NCBI GenBank assembly: GCA_964650975.1
Contig: CAZYWA010000323.1
Location: 1-8,956, forward strand
Source: CAZYWA01 sp964650975 [NCBI: uncultured bacterium]
GTDB lineage: Bacteria; JADJOY01
Reading direction: 5' to 3'
Length of the DNA stretch: 8,956 nucleotides
Below, piece after piece: positions 1 through 5,792 of this stretch (positions within the stretch are counted from its first letter, which is position 1; each line of letters starts with the position of its first letter). The position numbers were made by a program, and so were the translations under genes. The notes under the pieces are model-generated. The model was given only the letters and a program-made list of their open reading frames with translations. It was not told where the DNA came from and made no database searches.

Positions 1-476
1 TCGGTCGGGAGCCGCTTCCCCACCCACGCGCAGTAGGCATCCGCGTGGTTCCAGTCGATGCAGTTGACCGGATGGGATCCCCGGTTCGGCGCATCCCAGT
101 TGCAGGTGGCGTTGCTGGAATACGAGCTGTTGGGCGGCAAACAAACGCCCGCGTCCACGCACGCGGCGTAGTCGTTCACCGAGACGTCGTTCCGGTCGAT
201 CCAGTAGGCGCTGAGGTTGGGAGTGTGGACGGGCATCTCGTCGGGATAGTCCACCGGGTCCCAGTCCGAGCCCATCGTGAACTTCCCGGCGGGGACGAAC
301 ACCATCTCCGGGTCGCAAGGAAACGCGGGCACCGTCGACGTCCAGGCACAGGCGTCAGCCGACTCGAAACCGTTCTGCCAGATGATCCCCGGGTCTGCGG
401 CCCGGGCCGTGCCCGCGGCGGCGAGGAGCGCGGCGGTCGAGCCCACGGTCCGCCAGCGATCGATGTGTTTGCCCAT
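1..476 (-). CDS. Secreted SUMF1/FGE-domain protein, N-terminal part (runs off left edge)
   Basis: I read this frame by translating the minus strand from an ATG at 476; 158 codons are visible and the 3' end lies outside the window. Residues 1-26 look like a signal peptide (Arg near the start, Ala/Leu-rich core, ARA-A cleavage). A short segment NGFESADACAW (35-45) follows, then the start of a formylglycine-generating-enzyme/SUMF1-like fold: FVPAGKFTMGS, then HPVNCIDW, AYCAWVGKRLPT. The region is clearly homologous to the complete SUMF1-domain protein starting at 2251, including the cysteines around AACxxxGxC and NCxDW. A GGAG at 488-491, 11 nt upstream, supports the start. The catalytic end of the domain is not visible, so oxidase activity cannot be judged. 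Members of this family also act as non-enzymatic or carbohydrate- or metal-associated modules. It probably acts outside the cytoplasm. Confidence 0.85.
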   Translation of the reverse strand, partial: MGKHIDRWRTVGSTAALLAAAGTARAADPGIIWQNGFESADACAWTSTVPAFPCDPEMVFVPAGKFTMGSDWDPVDYPDEMPVHTPNLSAYWIDRNDVSVNDYAACVDAGVCLPPNSSYSSNATCNWDAPNRGSHPVNCIDWNHADAYCAWVGKRLPT

Positions 477-563
477 CCCTGAACCAGCTCCGGCATCCCC
501 CTTCCCGCCGAACGACCGCAAGGGTAACCGTCGACGAGAGCGTCTGGAACGGGTCCTCCGCGA

Positions 564-968
564 TCAATCCGGATCCTCGTCGAACGCCTTCACGCCTGCG
601 GGCAACTGGACCCACGGATGCCTGCGACGGTCGTACACCGAGACTCGCGGTTCCGGGAAGCGCGGATCCGCGAACGCACCGACGGCGACGCTCACCGACT
701 CGTTTCGACCGTCTTCGGTGTGAAATACGGTCGTCCCGCAGACCGGGCAGAAGCGGAACGTGAACTTGGATCCCTGATCTCCGACCCGCACGTATTCGGT
801 GGCGGTTCCGGAGACCGTGAACGGCGCCGAGAAGCTGGCCAGCGCGGCGAAGACGCTACCGGTCCTTCGCTGACAAGCGAGGCAGTGGCAGATGCCGACG
901 CCTCGTGGCTCGCCCTCGACTCGAATGCGCAGCTGTCCGCAGGAACAAGAGGCCGTTCGGGAAGAAAT
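564..968 (-). CDS. GFA/CENP-V family zinc protein with apparent ATT start
   Basis: The frame encodes a complete glutathione-dependent formaldehyde-activating-enzyme-like (GFA/CENP-V) domain of 134 residues if it begins at ATT 968-966. All expected zinc ligands are present: CSCG (C8, C10), CHCLAC (C27, C29, C32) and FCPVCG (C74, C77). The C-terminus HPWVQLPAGVKAFDEDP is typical of the family. In-frame TGA at 972-974 blocks any longer version, and no ATG, GTG or TTG lies before the first cysteine pair; the first GTG (789-791) would delete five of the seven ligands. GAGGTGA at 972-978 is a near-perfect Shine-Dalgarno sequence, only 3 nt from the ATT. Either ATT is a genuine rare start, or an ATG has been lost by a single substitution. 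The gene begins 14 nt after the stop of the upstream small gene, so co-transcription is likely. GFA-fold proteins bind zinc and often glutathione-type adducts, but the substrate here is unknown. Confidence 0.75.
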   Translation of the reverse strand: MSSRTASCSCGQLRIRVEGEPRGVGICHCLACQRRTGSVFAALASFSAPFTVSGTATEYVRVGDQGSKFTFRFCPVCGTTVFHTEDGRNESVSVAVGAFADPRFPEPRVSVYDRRRHPWVQLPAGVKAFDEDPD

Positions 969-982
969 GGGTCACCTCGCAC

Positions 983-1231
983 TCACGGAATGCGGATCTC
1001 CCAGGTGAGCGGTTCGGGCAGATCGATCCGGTCCGCGAGGCACTGGAGGAGGAGTGCGGCGTGGGCCCAGCGGCCGACCCACATGGGCTGACCGGGACGC
1101 TCGATGCGTTCGATCGAGGCACTCTCGCCGTTCGCGTGGAGGCGCACCACGTAGCGCCCCGGCGGGAGGATGTCGTCCGACGCCACACGCGGGCGATCGG
1201 TCGGATCGTCCGGGATGTCGTTGCGGCTCAC
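983..1231 (-). CDS. Small hypothetical protein
   Basis: An 82-residue product is read from GTG at 1231; a TTG at 1291 would add 20 residues of less protein-like composition, and a GTG at 1186 would shorten it. I do not recognise a family. The part from ILPPGRYVVRLHANGE onward to PLTWEIRIP alternates hydrophobic and charged residues like a small beta-rich domain, contains one tryptophan pair (MWVGRW), and has no signal peptide or membrane segment. None of the candidate starts has a good ribosome-binding site, so the 5' end is uncertain. It lies on the same strand as the GFA gene, 14 nt away, and about 70 bases downstream (in its own direction) of hairpin repeat copy A. Coding status rests on composition and operon-like spacing only. 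Confidence 0.5.
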   Translation of the reverse strand: MSRNDIPDDPTDRPRVASDDILPPGRYVVRLHANGESASIERIERPGQPMWVGRWAHAALLLQCLADRIDLPEPLTWEIRIP

Positions 1232-1296
1232 GAATGGATGTCGCGGAGAAGCGCCTTCACGAGTCTCGCCGGTGGATCGCGTCGCCCGCAACTGAA

Positions 1297-1391
1297 TTGC
1301 CGCGGGGGCTTTCCAAGCCCCCGCCCCGCCCGAAGTGAATTCGGGCCGGGCCCCACCCCAAGTCCGGCGCGACCGCCGCCGTCCTCACGGC
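1297..1391 (+). repeat. Compound hairpin repeat, copy A
   Basis: First hairpin: arms GCGGGGGCTT (1302-1311) and AAGCCCCCGC (1315-1324), loop TCC. Second hairpin: GCCCGAA (1328-1334) pairs with TTCGGGC (1340-1346) around loop GTGAA, extended by three C-G pairs past a single bulged C at 1347. A C-rich segment GGGCCCCACCCC (1348-1359) follows, then a short third hairpin GCCGT/ACGGC (1378-1391). The element starts about 15 bases beyond the stop of the SUMF1-domain gene (minus strand, stop at 1406) and lies between it and the small hypothetical gene. The order and outer sequence match copies at 3230 and 8857, but the tip of the second stem is private to this copy. It may be a REP-like mobile palindrome or a structured 3' end; no poly-U tract marks it as a standard terminator. 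Confidence 0.75.
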
Positions 1392-1405
1392 ACGGCCCTT
1401 CGCGA

Positions 1406-2251
1406 TCAGCCGCCGCGAGCGCAGCGGAATCCGACGTAGGCGCTCCCGACCGAGGGATCGCCCCCGTAACGGTAGGGCGCGCGGAGGAGCAGCGGATTGC
1501 TGTTGGCCCACGCGCCGCCGCGCAGACCGCGCAGACCCGAGGGGCTGCTCGCCGGGCCGGTCGGGTCCTGCGATGGGCTCACCGCGTAGTAGGCCGGGTC
1601 GTACCAATCGGCCACCCATTCCCAGACGTCGCCTGCCATGTCGAGCGCGCCATACGGCGATGCGCCCGCCGGGATCGAGCCCACCGCCGCGGTGTGGTTC
1701 AGGCCGCAGGCGTTGCCGCCGGCGTTCGGGTCCGACATCACCGCGAAGGAGCACGTGGCGGTGTCCTCGCCCCAGGGATAGCTCCGAGCGTCGGTCCCGC
1801 GAGCCGCCTTCTCCCACTCGGCCTCGGTCGGGTATCGCTTGCCCGCCCACGCGCAATAGGACGCCGCCAGGTCCCAATCGACGCAATTGATCGGGTGATT
1901 CCCCGGCGACCACGGCGCGCCTGAGTTGCAGAGGTGAAAGCCGGCGTAGGTGCTGTCGGGCGCGACGCAGCCGCCGTCCTGCATGCACGCCGCGTACTGA
2001 TCGACCGTGACCAGCGTCTGGTCGATCTGGTAGGCGCTCAACGTGACGGTGTGGACGGGCTGGTCGGCGGTCGCCGCGGTGTCGCCCATAGTGAACGGCC
2101 CGGCGGGGACGTCGAGCATCCGGCCGCACGGGCCGAACGACCAGAGGCAGGTGCCGCTCGCCTCGAATCCGTCGGAGAAGATGTCGTCCGCGTGCGCGGG
2201 CAGCGCGATCGCGGCGAGCAGTACGGCTTGAACGACGACCACCAGCTTCAT
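1406..2251 (-). CDS. Secreted SUMF1/FGE-domain protein (probably not a formylglycine oxidase)
   Basis: The product has 281 residues. The start ATG at 2251 has GGGAG nine bases upstream. Residues 1-21 form a signal peptide ending in AHA. DDIFSDGFEASGTCLWS (22-38) follows, then the SUMF1/FGE fold: VPAGPFTMGD (48-57), HPINCVDW, AGKRYPTEAEWEKAARG, MAGDVWEWVADWY, LRGGAWANS (243-251) and the terminal GFRCA (274-278). These blocks are diagnostic of the FGE-sulfatase/PvdO/EgtB-like superfamily. The paired catalytic cysteines of true FGEs, which lie just after the RGGS(W/Y) block, appear to be replaced by Asn250 and Leu255, so sulfatase-activating activity is unlikely. Several other cysteines are shared with the paralogue at the left edge and probably form disulfides after export. 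No sulfatase or other obvious client is in the window, so the role is unknown. Hairpin repeat copy A lies just past its stop. Confidence 0.9.
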   Translation of the reverse strand: MKLVVVVQAVLLAAIALPAHADDIFSDGFEASGTCLWSFGPCGRMLDVPAGPFTMGDTAATADQPVHTVTLSAYQIDQTLVTVDQYAACMQDGGCVAPDSTYAGFHLCNSGAPWSPGNHPINCVDWDLAASYCAWAGKRYPTEAEWEKAARGTDARSYPWGEDTATCSFAVMSDPNAGGNACGLNHTAAVGSIPAGASPYGALDMAGDVWEWVADWYDPAYYAVSPSQDPTGPASSPSGLRGLRGGAWANSNPLLLRAPYRYGGDPSVGSAYVGFRCARGG

Positions 2252-2602
2252 GAACGGTTGCTCCCGGAGCCAACGAGGGGTGAACGGGGTGAGGAGGACG
2301 GCGGGACGCGCAACGCGCTTGGGCGCCGGGCTGGGAGCGAGCTCGACGATTCGTCAGGGAAGCATGCCGCGAGGCATCCACGCCGAAAACATCACGCCTA
2401 CGATTATCGCAAGACGCGCGGGTCCGAGCCAGAGCGCGGTACCTCACCCGGCCACCGAGAGAGGGCAGGCCAGCTCCGAATTCGCTTCACCTACTTCATC
2501 GTTACCCTGCGGCATTCACCCATTGCTCGACGGGCGCTGCGCCCATAACATCAGCGAAATTCCTTCCACAGGATGTCCGGAAGACCGAGGATGGAGGCCT
2601 GA
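2252..2602. other. Divergent intergenic region, no gene seen
   Basis: This 351-base stretch separates the divergent starts of the SUMF1-domain gene (minus) and the response-regulator gene (plus), so it should hold both promoters. I see no convincing coding frame. The only clear structure is a perfect palindrome GGGCGC-T-GCGCCC at 2532-2544, just upstream of the slightly AT-richer CATAAC (2544-2549), about 55 bases before the response-regulator start. It could be an operator, but I cannot match a sigma-70 -35 box with confidence. Confidence 0.5.
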
Positions 2603-3229
2603 ATGCACGACGTTGCAACGGCGCCGCTCCGGGTGCTGCTGGTCGAGGACAGCCCGGGCGACGTGCGTCTGATCGAGAACCTCTTCGCGCATCCGGAGAA
2701 TCCACGCCACGAGCTTCACGTCGAGTCGCGGCTGGACGACGCCACCGACTGGCTCGCGGGCGCCTCGGTGGACGCGGTGCTGCTCGATCTGTCGCTGCCC
2801 GACGCGCAGGAGCTGGAATCGGTCGAGGCGCTGCGGGCCTTGCGATCCGAGATCGCGATCGTGGTGCTGACCGGACTCGACGACGACGAGCGCGCCGTGA
2901 AGGCACTGCAAATGGGCGCCCAGGACTACGTCGTGAAGGGCCAGGCGAACGCGGTGGGGTTGATGAGGGCGCTGCGCCACGCGGTCGAGCGCAACCGGCT
3001 CGAGGTCGAGCGAGATCGCTTGTTCCACCAGCTACAGCATGCGCTGGCACAGATGAAGGTGCTCCGGGGGCTGCTCCCGATCTGCTCGGGCTGCAAGCGA
3101 ATCCGCGAGGAAGGCGAGTGGATCCCGGTCGAGGTTTACATCCGCAACCGCTCCGACGCCGACTTCACCCACGCGATCTGCCCCGAGTGCTTTCCGCGCC
3201 TCTATCCGGAGCTCGAGACCGAGAACTAG
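2603..3229 (+). CDS. Orphan response regulator: receiver domain plus four-Cys C-terminal tail
   Basis: The product has 208 residues. GGAGG at 2593-2597, five bases before the ATG, fixes the start. Residues 10-128 are a receiver (REC) domain: acidic pair E15/D16, phosphoacceptor D62 in LLDLSLPDA, T90 in VVLTGLDDD, and K112 in YVVKG. Residues 129-155 are a charged, heptad-like helix, probably a coiled coil and dimer element. The tail is LPICSGCKRIRE (C161, C164) and HAICPECFPRLYPE (H190, C193, C196), a CxxC-CxxC arrangement that should bind zinc. From memory, similar CxxCKxIR...YI...S...F(S/T)H.ICPEC tails follow PAS or REC domains in deltaproteobacterial signalling proteins, but I cannot name a Pfam family. 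There is no DNA-binding, GGDEF or HD-GYP output domain and no histidine kinase nearby, so the output is probably protein-protein interaction or metal/redox sensing (inference). Confidence 0.92.
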   Translation: MHDVATAPLRVLLVEDSPGDVRLIENLFAHPENPRHELHVESRLDDATDWLAGASVDAVLLDLSLPDAQELESVEALRALRSEIAIVVLTGLDDDERAVKALQMGAQDYVVKGQANAVGLMRALRHAVERNRLEVERDRLFHQLQHALAQMKVLRGLLPICSGCKRIREEGEWIPVEVYIRNRSDADFTHAICPECFPRLYPELETEN

Positions 3230-3300
3230 TTTTTCGGGGGCCTTTCAAGCCCCCCGCCCCGAAAAAAGTGCGATTTTTTCGGGGCCCCACCCCCGAGGCG
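3230..3300 (+). repeat. Compound hairpin repeat, copy B
   Basis: It starts on the base after the response-regulator stop. TTTTTCGGGG (3230-3239) comes first. The first hairpin (3236-3255) has arms GGGGG.CTT and AAG.CCCCC with one C-C mismatch. The second hairpin is CCCCGAAAAAA (3257-3267), loop GTGCGA (3268-3273), then TTTTTTCGGGG (3274-3284): 11 perfect base pairs. GGGGCCCCACCCCCGAGGCG follows to about 3300, and further GC-rich hairpin-prone sequence (GGCGCC-TCTC-GGCGCC near 3319-3334) continues. The left arm of the second hairpin could equally pair with the TTTTTCGGGG at 3230-3239, enclosing the first hairpin. The A-tract lies inside the stem and not after it, so this is not a standard intrinsic terminator, although its place between convergent genes would suit transcription termination. 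Confidence 0.8.
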
Positions 3301-3353
3301 GCTCACTGCGTTCGCCGGGCGCCTCTCGGCGCCTGGCCGAGATTCGCGCGAGC

Positions 3354-3399
3354 AGTCGGTTCGGGGAGGACGGGGAGTCGAAGCGTCCCCGAACCGACT
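3354..3399. repeat. Perfect 14-bp inverted repeat between convergent genes
   Basis: AGTCGGTTCGGGGA (3354-3367) and its exact reverse complement TCCCCGAACCGACT (3386-3399) flank an 18-base loop. It lies between the stop of the response regulator (plus) and the stop of the GFA gene (minus), where a bidirectional terminator or 3'-end-stabilising stem is plausible. No U-tract follows on either side. Confidence 0.6.
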
Positions 3400-3426
3400 G
3401 ACAGGGGACATCACACGCACAAAGAG

Positions 3427-3443
3427 CCTCGCCTTTGGCGAGG
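3427..3443 (-). terminator. Likely intrinsic terminator of the GFA gene
   Basis: On the minus strand, one base after the TGA of the GFA gene, CCTCGCC-AAA-GGCGAGG forms a 7-bp stem with a 3-base loop, followed by CTCTTTGTG. The U-run is short, so strength is uncertain. Confidence 0.5.
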
Positions 3444-3444
3444 A

Positions 3445-3966
3445 TCAGCGCTTCGATTTCGCGCGCAGGGCCTCTCGCCGGGCCAGGCTCTCGGGCGGCC
3501 ACGTGGATTTCGTGTCGTAGTACTCGTCGACGGCGCGCGCGCCGGGCGGGATCACCACCCACGGCTGCTTCGATTTCGTGAAGATGTGGATGTCGGGTGG
3601 AAGGCGATCGGGCTCGTCGAGGGTTCCGACGCGCACGAACCGTACCGCGTCGCCGCCTCCACCGTAGTTGCTCCACACCGCGATCCGGCACGCGGGGCAG
3701 CGGCTGATCCGCTGGCCACGGCCGCTCGCCGACGGCGTGTTCACGACCTCCACCTCGCCCGCGAGCAGTTCCACGCGATCCGATTCGATCATCGCGTTGA
3801 GCGCGAACGCCGAGCCGGTCTCGCGCTGGCACCACCGGCAATGGCAGCAATGCACGAACATCGGGGCGCTGGTCATCCGGTAACGAACGACGCGGCAGGT
3901 GCAGCCGCCGTCGTACGGCCGGCGCCCCACGTCGCTCGCGTCGGTTGCATCGCTGGCGTCGCTCAT
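3445..3966 (-). CDS. GFA/CENP-V family zinc protein (second copy)
   Basis: The product has 173 residues. It carries the GFA-domain ligands GCTCR (C22, C24), CCHCRWC (C41, C43, C46) and RCPAC (C90, C93), which correspond to the structural and catalytic zinc sites of glutathione-dependent formaldehyde-activating enzyme. The closing block KQPWVVIPPGARAVDEYY matches the end of the paralogue at 564-968. It has a C-terminal basic tail of about 25 residues. The first 12 residues are an odd DAS/DAT repeat encoded by near-repeated GAC-GCx-AGC codons; a GTG at residue 13 is an alternative start nearer the domain. No strong ribosome-binding site precedes the ATG. The palindromic element at 3986-4169 lies only 19 bases upstream, so the native promoter has been displaced, or transcription enters from the lipoprotein gene or the element. 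The substrate is unknown. Confidence 0.88.
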   Translation of the reverse strand: MSDASDATDASDVGRRPYDGGCTCRVVRYRMTSAPMFVHCCHCRWCQRETGSAFALNAMIESDRVELLAGEVEVVNTPSASGRGQRISRCPACRIAVWSNYGGGGDAVRFVRVGTLDEPDRLPPDIHIFTKSKQPWVVIPPGARAVDEYYDTKSTWPPESLARREALRAKSKR

Positions 3967-3985
3967 CCGGTCGCGGTCCGTTGCG

Positions 3986-4169
3986 CTAGCCCGGGTTATT
4001 CATGAAAGTTCGTAGCGAGGCCGCCAAGCGTCGAGCAGATTCGGGTGAACGCAGCCGCCTTGGTCCGCAGGCGTACGAACAGTACGTCGAGGACCAAGGA
4101 GGCGAGTACGCCCGAAGATGCCGACGATCGGCGGCCGCAGTAGGACGCTTCGTGAATAATCCGGGCTAG
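3986..4169. mobile_element. 184-bp palindromic MITE-like element
   Basis: The ends are 21-base terminal inverted repeats (3986-4006 and 4149-4169, 19 of 21 matching) that begin CTAGCCCGG and share TTATTCA. The similarity continues inward over most of each arm: GCGGCCGCC-like, TTCGGG, and CCTTGGTCC (4058-4066) against GGACCAAGG (4091-4099). It ends in a central hairpin CGTAC-GAACA-GTACG (4072-4086). The whole unit could fold into one long imperfect hairpin. It contains no convincing gene. CTAG occurs at both outer edges and may be the target-site duplication or part of the terminal repeat. The right edge overlaps the stop codon of the lipoprotein gene. I cannot assign it to an IS family; a non-autonomous derivative is the simplest reading. 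Confidence 0.75.
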
Positions 4170-5752
4170 GGGGCGCTGGTGTCATCCTTCTTCTTGTCCT
4201 TGACCTTCAGGTTCCCGACCGCCTTGGAAAGCTGCTCGAGTGCTTTCTCGATGCTGCTGCTCTCGGCCAGCTTGACGGTGAGCTTCACGGGATCGTCGGG
4301 GTCGGGCCCGTAGAAGGCGTCGGTCTGCGGCCTTCCGCCCGGGCTGTTGCGCAGCGACACCCACGCCGACGGCTTGCCGTCCGCCGCCAGGCCGCGATCC
4401 CAGTCGAGCTCAAGCGAGCCGCCGGCCCGGTACTCGCCGCCCGCGTACGCACGTGAGGCCGGGGCGCCCGCCAGGTCGAACGCGAGAACTTCCTTGGTCT
4501 GGTGCCAGTCGGTGAACGGCACCTTGGGCGAAAAATTCTTCGCCTTGAGTGCGGAATACCTGTAACCCAGAAGCGTGATGCGATAGCGATTCTCGGTGAC
4601 CGGGACGGGGCGCACCTCCGCCACGGCAATCAGCGAGAGCCACGTGGGGCGCTGCTTGCGGCGCGCCTGGGTGGTCCAGCGGTCGAGCTCGAGCTGGTCG
4701 GCCATCCAGTGATCGAACGCGGATTCGTCCAGGCACTCGATCGAGTCGCCGGGCAATGGAGCTGCGAGCGAGGCCGGTGCCGTGGCGGATCCTGCGGCGG
4801 TTTCCGGGAGATCGCGCGCCAGGTGCTCGAGCGCGTGCATCAGCTCGGTCGACTTCGCGACCCGCTTCTCGGCCCGGTCGACGAGCCGCTCCACCGCGAC
4901 GCTGGTGAGCCGCGCATCCTCGACCGCCGTCAGCTGCGCGGGCTCGGGCGGCGGCTTCCTCGGGTCGCGCCGTTCGCTGAGCACGCTGCAATCGATGTCG
5001 AGCCAGCGCGCAAGATCGGCCGGCAGGACCGGGTTGCTCTCGGGCAGCGCCGTGTCGAGGATGCTCTGGATCTCGCCCACGTCAGGGACGCGCTTGCACT
5101 CGCTGCTCACTTTCTTGCGCGCGGCGATCCGGGCCCGCACCCGCCGTGCCAGCTCGTCGTTGGGCGTGGGACGGAGGCCGAGCAGCTCGAGCGGCACCAC
5201 GGAGCAACCCGAGATCGCCAGCATCTCGGTGCGCCCCGGCAGCCATTCGCGGCCCGCGGCGGTCAGCTCGTCCTGGATCGACGCGGCCGTGTCGCGCAGC
5301 GCTTCCTCGTCGAAGAGCTCGAGATCGGCGGCGGAGGGCGTGTCGAACCAGAGCAGCGTGTCGCGGATCGGCTCCCACCACTCGTGATGCACCGGGTTCT
5401 GCACGGTGCGGACGAATCCGATCAGGCGAATGGGCGCGTTCGCGACGAAACCGTCGTGGCTCACGTCGAGCGACACCTCGTCGCGGGAGGCGCTGGTGAG
5501 CTGGTCGTATTTCCCGGCTTCCCAGGAGATCACTTCCGCGCCGGCCTTGATCAAGAGGTTGAGCGCGGTCGTTCCGACATCCTCGGGCACGAAGGACTTG
5601 CGCGGCTCCGTGTTGGTGACGGTCACGTAGGTCACGTTCGCCTGCTCGTCGAGCAGCGCCGTGTTGGATCGCGCCGTCGCGCACGACGCGGCGAACGCCA
5701 CGACGCACGCGAGCAGCGCGAGGTTCGCGCGTCGGGATCGGGAATCGATCAT
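4166..5752 (-). CDS. Predicted lipoprotein of unknown function
   Basis: The product has 528 residues from ATG at 5752. The N-terminus has an Arg-rich stretch (5-8), a hydrophobic core LALLACVVAFAAS and a lipobox-like AAS-C24, so it is probably exported and lipid-anchored; Ala at +2 would favour the outer membrane if the E. coli sorting rule applies. I recognise no family. The mature part begins with a beta-like segment (NVTYVTVTNTEP), has a helical middle rich in Glu, Arg and Leu (about 150-330) with Pro/Ala linkers, then a second beta-rich part (LSLIAVAEVRPVPVTENRYRITLLGYRY), and ends in a Lys/Asp tail (KVKDKKKDDTSAP). The frame is open upstream to 6028, but that extension overlaps the VOC gene and lacks protein-like composition, so the lipobox start is preferred. 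The ribosome-binding site is weak. The TAG stop lies inside the CTAG at the edge of the palindromic element. The gap of 40 bases after the VOC gene suggests co-transcription. Confidence 0.85.
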   Translation of the reverse strand: MIDSRSRRANLALLACVVAFAASCATARSNTALLDEQANVTYVTVTNTEPRKSFVPEDVGTTALNLLIKAGAEVISWEAGKYDQLTSASRDEVSLDVSHDGFVANAPIRLIGFVRTVQNPVHHEWWEPIRDTLLWFDTPSAADLELFDEEALRDTAASIQDELTAAGREWLPGRTEMLAISGCSVVPLELLGLRPTPNDELARRVRARIAARKKVSSECKRVPDVGEIQSILDTALPESNPVLPADLARWLDIDCSVLSERRDPRKPPPEPAQLTAVEDARLTSVAVERLVDRAEKRVAKSTELMHALEHLARDLPETAAGSATAPASLAAPLPGDSIECLDESAFDHWMADQLELDRWTTQARRKQRPTWLSLIAVAEVRPVPVTENRYRITLLGYRYSALKAKNFSPKVPFTDWHQTKEVLAFDLAGAPASRAYAGGEYRAGGSLELDWDRGLAADGKPSAWVSLRNSPGGRPQTDAFYGPDPDDPVKLTVKLAESSSIEKALEQLSKAVGNLKVKDKKKDDTSAP

Positions 5753-5792
5753 GCTTGCACCGATCTTTACCACACGACCGCGCGGTCCGCGG

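Noticed and set aside
564-2251. A formaldehyde/formylglycine pathway linking the GFA and SUMF1 genes
   Set aside because: The names suggest a link but the chemistry does not: the SUMF1 protein lacks FGE cysteines and GFA-fold proteins have diverse or unknown substrates.
1257-2447. Minus-strand 396-codon frame overlapping the SUMF1-domain gene
   Set aside because: The SUMF1 frame has a signal peptide and family motifs; this one is Arg-rich shadow sequence.
3230-3300. Repeat copy B as an ordinary rho-independent terminator
   Set aside because: The A and T tracts lie inside the stem and no U-run follows the hairpin, so the standard pattern does not fit, although some role at transcript ends remains possible.
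3118-4005. Plus-strand 295-codon frame spanning the hairpin region and the GFA gene
   Set aside because: It runs through repeat copy B and opposite the conserved GFA zinc motifs; shadow reading.
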